Part shown: in pieces, positions 1 through 5,389 of the stretch
Layout of the letters: the number at the start of each line of letters is the position of its first letter
Numbering within the stretch: the stretch's first letter is position 1
From: Gammaproteobacteria bacterium
GTDB lineage: Bacteria > Pseudomonadota > Gammaproteobacteria > Methylococcales > UBA2780
Direction of reading: 5' to 3'
Assembly (NCBI GenBank): GCA_003646305.1
Contig: QNFJ01000132.1
Location: forward strand, 1 to 6,264
Length of the DNA stretch: 6,264 nt
Translations under genes and position numbers: made by a program
Notes under the pieces: generated by a model
Database searches by the model: none
The model's input: only the letters and a program-made list of their open reading frames with translations
What the model was told of the DNA's origin: nothing

Positions 1-152
1 GCCCAGGCAGGGCTGGAAAAGATCTCCAAGACACCGGTATAAGCTGGATTTTAGTCGGTGACACGGCCACCTCGCCATCTTTTCAGGTTCAGCGATTGAA
101 ATTCTGAAAGAAAATTGCTCTCTCTACACCCCGTTTGTTTGTCTTATACTTT
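1..152. repeat. Long direct repeat, copy A (cut by window start)
   Basis: This segment matches 2153-2304 without gaps. I count six differences, at positions 35, 37, 62, 77, 132 and 137, and every one is a transition. The match stops sharply after the shared CTTATACTTT, and the sequences then diverge completely. The left end is set only by the window edge, so the repeat probably continues upstream, where it may include the equivalent of 2045-2152. It holds no convincing gene: the only open stretch is a 13-residue tail ending in a stop at 40-42. A -10-like TATACT lies at 145-150 without a well-placed -35 box. Confidence 0.95.
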
Positions 153-192
153 ACATGGTAATTGACGCTTGTCAGAGCTAAGGAGAAAGCGG

Positions 193-279
193 ATGAAAAA
201 ATGCCACATTATCCCAAATAACCAAGGGGTCTTTGAATATCCTGTTTTTTCAGATCAAAGATTAACCAAAGAACATTAG
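193..279 (+). CDS. Small ORF, 28 codons, unknown, possibly a truncated gene start
   Basis: An ATG at 193 is preceded by a strong Shine-Dalgarno AAGGAG (180-185) with a 7-nt spacer, better than that of the DUF2244 ORF next to it. The frame encodes 28 residues beginning MKKCHIIPNN and ends at TAG 277-279. I see no membrane segment, signal peptide or recognisable motif. It begins about 40 bp after the end of repeat copy A, in AT-rich DNA. It may be a genuine small protein, a leader peptide for the downstream membrane-protein gene, or the first codons of a gene whose remainder was lost when the repeat-bounded block formed. The evidence is the ribosome site and little else. Confidence 0.35.
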   Translation: MKKCHIIPNNQGVFEYPVFSDQRLTKEH

Positions 280-325
280 TTTAATATAGATCTATCTTGC
301 AAAGTTTTGCTATACCTATCAGAAA

Positions 326-388
326 ACTATTGAAACTATTGAAACTATTGAAACTATTGAAACTATTGAAACTATTGAAACTATTGAA
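326..388 (+). repeat. Tandem repeat, seven perfect copies of ACTATTGAA
   Basis: Seven identical 9-bp units run without interruption from 326 to 388. In the reading frame of the following DUF2244 ORF each unit reads Thr-Ile-Glu, so the array would encode (TIE)7 leading directly into Pro-Val-Val-Tyr. That frame is open from 290, just after a TAG at 287-289, but has no ATG, GTG or TTG before 392. Because the unit is a multiple of three, slippage would change length and not frame. A perfect array of this kind usually means recent expansion, so the copy number may differ between strains. Confidence 0.97.
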
Positions 389-391
389 CCT

Positions 392-817
392 GTGGTTTAT
401 CATTGTGTTAAAATCAGTTTATCCTTTATTGGTTTTCTTTCGTTGATATGCGCGGTGATCTTTGCGTATATGTGGAGCCTTGGTGCGTGGCTGGTGACAC
501 CTTTTTTTGGGTTGGAAATTCTGCTTATTTTTTTTGCCACATATATTTTCTATCACCGAAACAGCTATCGCGAGGTGATTAAACTTAGTCGTGAAGCGGT
601 CATTATTGAAAAAGGCCGTCATTGTGCAGAGCAGGACTGGCAATTACAGCGAGCCTGGACAAGTGTCAAGGTGACTAATTCAAATCATAAAATGTACTTG
701 CCGACGGTGTACCTCACTTCGCATGGCAGGTCGATTGAAATTGGTGAGTTTCTTAATGGAGAAGATAAGCATATTCTGTTGGGAAAGCTGAATGAGTTAT
801 TTGTTAACAACAACTAA
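392..817 (+). CDS. DUF2244-type small integral membrane protein
   Basis: The ORF encodes a protein of about 141 residues. Two hydrophobic segments, near residues 7-28 and 31-53, form a hairpin in the inner membrane, followed by a soluble C-terminal domain. The second segment opens with GAWLVTPFFGLEIL, characteristic of DUF2244 proteins. The tail has the expected RAW motif (87-89) and LTSHGRSIEIGEFL (108-121). The function of DUF2244 is not established; members are common in proteobacteria. The start is doubtful. GTG 392 has no Shine-Dalgarno site, and the frame stays open upstream through the TIE-coding repeat with no normal start codon. The usual DUF2244 N-terminus ahead of the first membrane segment is missing or replaced, so the gene may be 5'-truncated. 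It is AT-rich compared with the enzyme genes. It lies 75 bp before the acyl-CoA dehydrogenase with no terminator between, but no functional link is evident. Confidence 0.75.
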   Translation: MVYHCVKISLSFIGFLSLICAVIFAYMWSLGAWLVTPFFGLEILLIFFATYIFYHRNSYREVIKLSREAVIIEKGRHCAEQDWQLQRAWTSVKVTNSNHKMYLPTVYLTSHGRSIEIGEFLNGEDKHILLGKLNELFVNNN

Positions 818-882
818 GTATTTTTTTTGCCAGCATCTTGCGTCAATTAGTTTGAAATTGGTCTTAATATAATTATAAAAAT

Positions 883-887
883 GGAGG
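883..887 (+). promoter_or_regulatory. Ribosome binding site that sets the start of the first acyl-CoA dehydrogenase
   Basis: GGAGG lies 5 nt before ATG 893. An in-frame ATG at 881 overlaps this site and has only AT-rich sequence upstream, so translation should begin at 893, shortening the longest ORF by four residues. The upstream DNA (847-880) is AT-rich, with -10-like TATAAT at 868-873, but I find no -35 box at proper spacing. Confidence 0.75.
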
Positions 888-892
888 AAAAA

Positions 893-2044
893 ATGATAAA
901 TCTCGATTTTGGGTTTACCGAAGAGCAAATTATTTTACGCGACTCAGTCCGTCGTTTTGTACGGGAGCATGTGCCTGAAGAGTACGCCCGTAAATGTGAC
1001 CAGGAAAAAATAGCACCGCTGGAGGCATTCGATAAGCTGGCTGAAATGGGCTGGCTGGGTGTGGCCATTCCCGAGCAGTACGGTGGCTCCGGACTGGGGT
1101 TTGTCGAGCTGGGTATCATTATGGAGGAGCTTGCTTATGGCTTGCTCGAACTTTCCGTACTGGTTTATCGGGCTGCGGTACACGGGGCAGCCTCGTTACT
1201 CACTTATGGGACTGAAGCACAGCGCGAGGCTTATCTGCCACTAATCGCCGAAGGTAAATTTAAATCCTCAATGAGTTTGACTGAGCCTAACGCTGGCTCT
1301 GATGCCGCTGGTATCCAAACCCGTGCTGTCGCTGATGGTGATTATTTTATTATCAATGGGCAAAAGATATTCAATTCACAAGTGGATCTGGCAAACCGGA
1401 CAGTGCTGGTGACGCGGACTGACCCCGATGCGCCAGCACACAAAGGGATGAGTCTGTTTTTTGTTGATCCGCACCAACCGGGCGTTACTATTGAACGCCT
1501 GGATACGCTCTGTTTCCGTTCAGTCGGAACGAACCGGGTTACTTACGAAGATGTTCGTGTGCATAAAAGTGACTTGCTGGGCCAGTTAAACAATGGCTGG
1601 AAGCATTTGATGACAAATCTGAATAAAGAACGATTCTCTGTTTCGGTACAGGTGACGGGTTCCGCCCAGCAGGCATTGGACTGCGCAACTCAATACGCAA
1701 AAGACCGTATTCAGTTTGGTAAACCCATTGGATCTTTTCAGGCTATTCAACACAAACTGGCCGACATGCAAATCCAGGTTCATAACTCCCGTTTGATGGT
1801 TTATGATCTTGCTCGCAAACTGGATGCTGGTGTCAGTTGTCGCACCGAAGCCTCGATGACAAAAGTCTACACCGCGGAGGCTTATCACAAGGTAGCCGAT
1901 GAAGGGATGCAAATTCTCGGTGGTTATTCGATGATGCCTGATTTCCCGATGGAAAGGCACTATCGCGACTGCCGTATTATGCGAATTGGTGGTGGCTCAA
2001 GTGAGGTCATGAGAACATCTATTGCTAAAGATATGGGGTTTTAA
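893..2044 (+). CDS. Acyl-CoA dehydrogenase, FAD-dependent
   Basis: This is a full-length acyl-CoA dehydrogenase of 383 residues. It should introduce an alpha,beta double bond into an acyl-CoA and pass electrons to an electron-transfer flavoprotein; cytoplasmic. The N-terminal helical domain (about 1-120) contains the family pattern PEQYGGSGLGFVELGIIMEE (60-79). The middle beta domain carries the flavin and substrate signature SLTEPNAGSD (128-137) and VINGQK-like INGQK (154-158). The C-terminal helical domain has QFGKPIGSFQAIQHKLADM (274-292) and GGYSMMPDFPMERHYRD (343-359). In medium- and short-chain enzymes the catalytic glutamate sits just before the GT of the C-terminal EGT motif. Here that region reads IGGGSSEV (365-372), so glycine 367 is at that position. 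Glu246 in NLNKERFSVS matches the base position of isovaleryl-CoA dehydrogenase. Branched or bulky substrates are therefore plausible, but the substrate is not known. It lies inside the repeat-bounded block and differs in composition from the second dehydrogenase, so the two are probably not a recent duplication. Confidence 0.95.
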   Translation: MINLDFGFTEEQIILRDSVRRFVREHVPEEYARKCDQEKIAPLEAFDKLAEMGWLGVAIPEQYGGSGLGFVELGIIMEELAYGLLELSVLVYRAAVHGAASLLTYGTEAQREAYLPLIAEGKFKSSMSLTEPNAGSDAAGIQTRAVADGDYFIINGQKIFNSQVDLANRTVLVTRTDPDAPAHKGMSLFFVDPHQPGVTIERLDTLCFRSVGTNRVTYEDVRVHKSDLLGQLNNGWKHLMTNLNKERFSVSVQVTGSAQQALDCATQYAKDRIQFGKPIGSFQAIQHKLADMQIQVHNSRLMVYDLARKLDAGVSCRTEASMTKVYTAEAYHKVADEGMQILGGYSMMPDFPMERHYRDCRIMRIGGGSSEVMRTSIAKDMGF

Positions 2045-2077
2045 AAATGGCTTCGCGGGAAAGGGCGCTCGGTAGCA

Positions 2078-2097
2078 GAACCTGTGTTATCACAGTT
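2078..2097. other. Hairpin just after the first acyl-CoA dehydrogenase
   Basis: GAAC-C-TGTG / TTAT / CACAGTTC folds into an 8-bp stem with one bulged C and a 4-nt loop, 34 bp past the stop codon. No T-run follows, so it is not a standard intrinsic terminator, though it could protect a 3' end or help stop transcription. The stretch 2045-2533 (489 bp) has no convincing gene; it holds this hairpin, a repeat-like segment, repeat copy B and a promoter candidate. Confidence 0.4.
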
Positions 2098-2099
2098 CA

Positions 2100-2152
2100 A
2101 TCAGCAGGGACGCCGCTGAACATTGGCTCGGCATGGATTCCTGCGTGCTCTG
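2100..2152. repeat. Degenerate dispersed-repeat-like segment
   Basis: The stretch containing GGCTCGGCATGGATTCCTGC resembles the widespread proteobacterial intergenic palindromic repeats whose false translations read like 'SAWIPACAGM'; here the frame gives GSAWIPACSG. Arm remnants GCAGGGA (2104-2110) and TTCCTGC (2138-2144) still pair at 6 of 7 positions. This resemblance is from memory of the repeat class, not a search. It runs straight into the 152-bp repeat copy B, and the same sequence may precede copy A outside the window. Confidence 0.35.
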
Positions 2153-2304
2153 GCCCAGGCAGGGCTGGAAAAGATCTCCAAGACACTGATATAAGCTGGA
2201 TTTTAGTCGGTGATACGGCCACCTCGCCGTCTTTTCAGGTTCAGCGATTGAAATTCTGAAAGAAAATTGCTCTCTCTACACCCTGTTTATTTGTCTTATA
2301 CTTT
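2153..2304. repeat. Long direct repeat, copy B
   Basis: It is the second copy of the repeat at 1-152, about 96 percent identical over 152 bp with no gaps, and lies 2152 bp downstream in the same orientation. It begins 108 bp after the first dehydrogenase's stop and ends at CTTATACTTT. It then gives way to unrelated DNA that leads to the crotonase gene. Homologous recombination between the copies could delete or amplify the DUF2244 and acyl-CoA dehydrogenase block. I recognise no transposase, inverted ends or integron attC core in it. Confidence 0.95.
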
Positions 2305-2470
2305 GACTATTCCCAATTGTCTCGGATTTACTTGTCTACAGCTTGATTGGAGAGCACTGCCCCTTACCGGGCGATGGATATTTCTAGCTGCGCAGTCTGA
2401 TCCCGGAAGTAATTTGGGTATCTAACAAACTACCACCGTAATTTTAAGTATACTCAAAGCATCCGAGCTC

Positions 2471-2497
2471 TGGACACACCCTCAATAACTCTATAAT
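2471..2497 (+). promoter_or_regulatory. Candidate sigma-70 promoter for the crotonase-dehydrogenase operon
   Basis: TGGACA (2471-2476, one mismatch from TTGACA) and a perfect TATAAT (2492-2497) are separated by 15 bp, shorter than the ideal 17. Transcription would start near 2504, about 30 nt before ATG 2534, leaving room for the AGGAG ribosome site at 2520-2524. The region 2305-2470 before it shows no gene. No clear operator palindrome overlaps the promoter. Confidence 0.45.
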
Positions 2498-2533
2498 CTT
2501 TTTTTTACGATATTCGCACAGGAGTAATACCCG

Positions 2534-3328
2534 ATGAAGTTCGAAGACTATCAGACTTTTAAATTTGAGCGTGATGGGCGTATCTTGACGGTTACCATCA
2601 ACCGGCCAGATCACATGAATGCCGTCAACGAGAGGATGCATCGTGAGATGGCGAGCGTCTTCCATGATGTGCAAAAGGATCGCGATAGCGACGTTGTTGT
2701 ACTCACTGGCGCGGGCCGTGCGTTCTGCGCCGGCGGCGACACCGCGTGGTTTCAGAAAATGATCGACGACCCCGCCGAATTCGAGGTGATCATCACCGAA
2801 GCGCGCAGTATTGTGATGGGACTGCTGGAACTGGAGAAGCCAATCATCTGTCGGCTCAACGGTGCCGCCGCCGGTCTTGGTGCGACCATTGCGTTGTTGT
2901 GCGATATTGTAATCGCTTCCGAGAAGGCCTTAATCGGCGACCCGCATGTGTGTATGGGCTTAGTCGCTGGCGATGGTGGTTGCGTGATCTGGCCGCAACT
3001 CATTGGTTTTAACAAGGCCAAGGAACTACTCATGCTTGGCGACATGCTGAAGGCGGCGGAGGCCGATAAATATGGCCTGATCAATCACCTGGTTGCCCAC
3101 AACGAGCTTGATGCCAAAACGAATGAGATCGCCGGTCGACTGGCGGGCGGTGCGACCAAGGCGATCCGCTTCACGAAAATCACTGCCAATGTCCCGCTGA
3201 GAAAACTTGCCGCCGAACTGATGGATGTCAGCTTACCTTATGAGGCGCTAACCAATATGACCAACGACCACCAGGAAGCCATCAACGCCTTTAACGAAAA
3301 ACGCAAGGCGCAATTTACCGGTAGCTAA
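2534..3328 (+). CDS. Crotonase-fold enoyl-CoA hydratase/isomerase family protein
   Basis: This is a full-length crotonase-superfamily protein of 264 residues, the usual size, acting on a CoA thioester in the cytoplasm. Visible features are NRPDHMNAVN (23-32), the first oxyanion-hole loop FCAGGD (64-69), the second NGAAAGLG (109-116), and the superfamily core LLCDIVIASEKALIGDPHV (121-139). Mitochondrial enoyl-CoA hydratase uses two glutamates, Glu144 and Glu164. The equivalent positions here appear to be Thr118 and His138, so classical hydration by that pair is not expected. Asp147 in GLVAGDGG is the best acidic candidate; the same GDGG form occurs in many poorly characterised bacterial paralogues. 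Isomerase, hydratase or another crotonase reaction are all possible. An AGGAG site lies 9 nt before ATG. The gene is 52 bp ahead of the second acyl-CoA dehydrogenase, shares its GC-rich codon use, and the two almost certainly form an operon. Confidence 0.93.
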   Translation: MKFEDYQTFKFERDGRILTVTINRPDHMNAVNERMHREMASVFHDVQKDRDSDVVVLTGAGRAFCAGGDTAWFQKMIDDPAEFEVIITEARSIVMGLLELEKPIICRLNGAAAGLGATIALLCDIVIASEKALIGDPHVCMGLVAGDGGCVIWPQLIGFNKAKELLMLGDMLKAAEADKYGLINHLVAHNELDAKTNEIAGRLAGGATKAIRFTKITANVPLRKLAAELMDVSLPYEALTNMTNDHQEAINAFNEKRKAQFTGS

Positions 3329-3380
3329 ATCATACCTGCACCGCTGTGGGCGCGAGGCGCTAACCCGGCAAGGAGTACAT

Positions 3381-4553
3381 ATGTATTTTCAAGAAGAACC
3401 CGAACACATCTTAATCATCCGTCAGCAAATCAAGCGTTTTATCGCCGAAGAAATGCCGCGCGACCTTGTGCGTCAATGGGATCGCGATATGCATATGCCG
3501 AAAGATGTAATGTGCAAATTAGCCAAGCTTGGTGTGTGTGGTCTGACCGTCGATGAGCAGTATGGCGGGATCGGCCGCGATATCTACGCTGCATTGGTTG
3601 TTATCGAAGAACTGGCCCGACGCAGTATGCATCTCGCCGGTCCGTTCATCCACACCGCATTTTATGGCGGTATTAATATTTCTGAAAGCGGATCCGAGGC
3701 ACAAAAGCAGGCCTACTTACCGAAACTCGCACGCGGCGAATTGATGTTTGCCTATGGCCTATCCGAACCCGATGTGGGCGGCGATCTAGCCGATGTTCGC
3801 ACTACTGCGCGGCGTACTTCGGACGGTGCTCACGTAATTATCAATGGCACCAAGCGCTGGTGTACCGCGGCGCGCGAGTCGGACTTTATTTATTGCCTGG
3901 TACGTTCCGATACTGAGGCTCCACGCTACCACAATCTGTCATTCGTACTAGTGCCGACCGATGCGCCGGGGATAAGTTTCTCCGACATCGAACACACTGG
4001 CTTACGCTATGCCAAAACTGGTGACGTAATCTTAGACGACGTGCAAATTCCGGTGGAAAACATCGTTGGTGGCGAGGCCGGTTGGAACACAGGCTGGAGC
4101 AAACTCATCGGGCCAGCACTCGATGTCGAACGCCTTGAAATCACCACCTGCGCGCTCGGCATAGCGCACGCGGCAGTTGAAGACGCATGGCAGTATGCAC
4201 AAGAGCGGCGCCAGTTCGGCAAGCTCATCTCATCGCATCAAGCTATTCGCCATACCCTGGCCGATGCTAAGACCAAGCTTCAGGCCTGCGACCACATGCT
4301 CTATCACGCTGCCTGGCTTGCCAACGAAGGGAAACCGTGTGCAGTAGAAAGCTCCATGGCGAAACTATTTATTGGCGAGACCGCGCTTGAAATAGCACTT
4401 GAGTGTCAGAAAGTTATGGGCGCCTACGGTTTGGCCACGGAATACGACATGGAACGCTACGTGCGCGATCTGATGTGCATGCCTATCGTCGGCGGCAGCT
4501 CTAACATGCAACGCAACAACATCACCGGGCAACTGCATCTGGCCCGCGACTGA
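3381..4553 (+). CDS. Acyl-CoA dehydrogenase, second and divergent
   Basis: This is a full-length acyl-CoA dehydrogenase of 390 residues, FAD-dependent and expected to pass electrons to electron-transfer flavoprotein. The helical N-terminal domain includes DEQYGGIGRD (58-67). The flavin-binding signature is altered to LSEPDVGGDLADVR (127-140), with GGD where most members have GSD. The C-terminal domain shows ERRQFGKLISSHQAIRHTLA (275-294) and MGAYGLATEYDMERYVRD (346-363). The C-terminal motif reads PIVGGSSNMQRN (368-379), putting Gly371 where medium-chain enzymes have the catalytic glutamate. Glu250 in LDVERLEITT occupies the isovaleryl-CoA dehydrogenase position. AAGGAG (3370-3375) lies 5 nt before ATG. 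It follows the crotonase by 52 bp with no terminator and ends before a strong hairpin, so it is the last gene of a two-gene operon. The pairing suggests consecutive beta-oxidation-type steps on one compound, with the substrate unknown. Confidence 0.95.
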   Translation: MYFQEEPEHILIIRQQIKRFIAEEMPRDLVRQWDRDMHMPKDVMCKLAKLGVCGLTVDEQYGGIGRDIYAALVVIEELARRSMHLAGPFIHTAFYGGINISESGSEAQKQAYLPKLARGELMFAYGLSEPDVGGDLADVRTTARRTSDGAHVIINGTKRWCTAARESDFIYCLVRSDTEAPRYHNLSFVLVPTDAPGISFSDIEHTGLRYAKTGDVILDDVQIPVENIVGGEAGWNTGWSKLIGPALDVERLEITTCALGIAHAAVEDAWQYAQERRQFGKLISSHQAIRHTLADAKTKLQACDHMLYHAAWLANEGKPCAVESSMAKLFIGETALEIALECQKVMGAYGLATEYDMERYVRDLMCMPIVGGSSNMQRNNITGQLHLARD

Positions 4554-4560
4554 CCTTCGA

Positions 4561-4604
4561 GCAGCACGGGCGACCCTACCCCTGGGCCGGCCCGCCCGTG
4601 CTGC
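4561..4604 (+). terminator. Strong GC-rich hairpin at the end of the operon
   Basis: GCAGCACGGGCG (4561-4572) and CGCCCGTGCTGC (4593-4604) are perfect 12-bp inverted arms around a 20-nt loop, 7 bp after the dehydrogenase stop. Only CTTGGCTCGTTTGG follows, with no proper T-run, so it may act with Rho or stabilise the 3' end and not be a textbook intrinsic terminator. Confidence 0.55.
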
Positions 4605-4844
4605 CTTGGCTCGTTTGGCCTCTTCGAGGATGGCACAAAGATCCGAGGCTTCGATCTGCCTGCGATCGAAGAAAGGGCCTACGGTCATGGGTTGGGCTGG
4701 CGCTCCCAAAAACAAGAAGCGCGGTGCATAGCTGAGTTTGACGAGCAGGGCTAGCGGCCGTTGCAAGGCGACTTAGTTGGGCATGTCACTGTAAAGTACA
4801 TATTCCCATTTCTCCGTGCTGACAGACTCCAGTTACAACCACCC
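4605..4844. other. Geneless spacer with a small hairpin
   Basis: I find no gene I can support here. A minus-strand frame is open from 4766 back into the dehydrogenase gene, but it has no recognised motif and its far half is an antisense shadow. A dyad CTTCGATC (4649-4656) / GATCGAAG (4664-4671) with a 7-nt loop is present. A 13-bp word, GAGCAGGGCTAGC (4743-4755), recurs with one mismatch at 5073-5085 and brackets about 320 bp; no inverted ends support a small mobile element. Confidence 0.4.
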
Positions 4845-4886
4845 TCAATAAACAACCTGGCCGCAAGCGGACGGATTGTTTATTGA
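4845..4886. repeat. Inverted repeat with nested hairpin
   Basis: TCAATAAACAA (4845-4855) and TTGTTTATTGA (4876-4886) are perfect 11-bp arms. The 20-nt centre contains CCGC-AA-GCGG (4861-4870), itself self-complementary. CACCC just outside the left arm reappears as GGGTG 8 bp beyond the right arm. It could be an operator, an RNA structure or a relic of a mobile-element end. It lies a few bases before the weak ORF at 4890. Confidence 0.6.
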
Positions 4887-4889
4887 AAT

Positions 4890-5078
4890 TTGTCGGGTGT
4901 GCGGAAAGATGTATATATCGGATATGGCTCAGGTAGTAAAAAGCTGAACATGGCGGTAGAAGATGATGAGAGGCTAAGTAAGATTAAAAATATGTTAAAC
5001 AATAGCCGCGATTATTTGTTGACGCGCATCGAATGCTTCCCGGCCAGATTCCCTCTCAATTTTTCAAGGACTGAGTAG
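4890..5078 (+). CDS. Weak short ORF, unknown
   Basis: The frame gives 62 residues from TTG 4890, or 42 residues from the in-frame ATG at 4950. Neither start has a good Shine-Dalgarno site. The C-terminal half is charged and plausible (ERLSKIKNMLNNSRDYLLTR) but matches no family I know, and there is no membrane segment. It is flanked by dyad symmetries on both sides, in a region of gene debris. It may be a gene tail left by rearrangement, a small protein or chance. Confidence 0.2.
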   Translation: MSGVRKDVYIGYGSGSKKLNMAVEDDERLSKIKNMLNNSRDYLLTRIECFPARFPLNFSRTE

Positions 5079-5098
5079 GGCTAGCAATCCCTCGACAG

Positions 5099-5138
5099 CC
5101 ACTACACACATATTCTGCAGGAAAAATGCGTGTAGTGG
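5099..5138. repeat. Inverted repeat between converging ORFs
   Basis: CCACTACACACAT (5099-5111) and ATGCGTGTAGTGG (5126-5138) pair over 13 positions with one mismatch and a 14-nt loop. It lies between the plus-strand ORF ending at 5078 and the minus-strand dehydrogenase remnant ending at 5167. It could serve as a shared terminator, although no T-run follows either arm. Confidence 0.55.
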
Positions 5139-5166
5139 TCAGCTGAGGCTGAAGGGAAAAACAACT

Positions 5167-5355
5167 CTATGCTGCGGTAATACCCCCATCGATAACCAGC
5201 TCGCCACCACCCAGGGCCTCCATCCCCTCTTCAAGCATGGGCGTAAGCATGCCACCGGGGTGGATGGAGTTAATGCGAATCTTATTCCTTTTCTGTGCAC
5301 ATTCCATCGCACAGCCTTTGGTTAACAAACGCACTGCACCCTTAAGGGCCCATTG
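5167..5355 (-). pseudogene. Short-chain dehydrogenase/reductase, C-terminal remnant
   Basis: On the minus strand 58 clearly homologous residues begin at the lysine of the active-site YxxxK motif (codon 5341-5343). They continue through KGAVRLLTK, AMECAQ, the very typical KIRINSIHPGG (residues 21-31) and TPMLEEGMEALG, and end in GELVIDGGITAA with stop 5167-5169. Intact family members are around 250 residues; the cofactor-binding N-terminal half is absent. The residue four before the lysine, normally the catalytic tyrosine, is Gln here, so the break falls in or next to the active site. Between TPM and the C-terminal DGG only about 15 residues remain where intact relatives have roughly 50, so an in-frame internal deletion lies near 5203-5211. 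It cannot be active. An intact version would be an NAD(P)-dependent alcohol/ketone or 3-hydroxyacyl-type dehydrogenase, in keeping with the catabolic genes to the left. Confidence 0.85.
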
Positions 5356-5389
5356 AAAGATTCTGGGCGTGCACTGGCTAAAATTAATA

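Noticed and set aside
326..388. The 9-bp array as replication iterons or a CRISPR-like array
   Set aside because: The units are contiguous with no spacers, are far shorter than iterons with their flanks, and no Rep or Cas gene or DnaA box cluster is nearby; it is better read as a coding microsatellite.
2047..2259. A 70-codon plus-strand ORF starting 2 bp after the first dehydrogenase stop
   Set aside because: It has no ribosome site of its own, and its translation resembles the false products of intergenic repeats (GSAWIPACSG). Its second half is the 152-bp repeat, whose copy A is not part of a convincing gene.
1..2304. The repeats as integron attC sites bounding a gene cassette
   Set aside because: I find no paired core sites of the RYYYAAC / GTTRRRY type in the right positions and no attC-like fold with those ends.
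2330..2408. tRNA-like stretch: D-arm-like AGCTTGATTGGAGAGCA, a stem around CTTACC and TCTGATCCCGG like a T-arm
   Set aside because: The anticodon-like loop has the wrong size, the spacing to the T-arm is too long and no acceptor stem pairs. At most it is a decayed relic; a covariance-model tRNA search would decide.
4365..4766. A 133-codon minus-strand ORF overlapping the 3' end of the second dehydrogenase
   Set aside because: Half of it is antisense to a well-supported gene and low in complexity (Ala/Arg-rich); the rest has no family motif and no ribosome site I can support.
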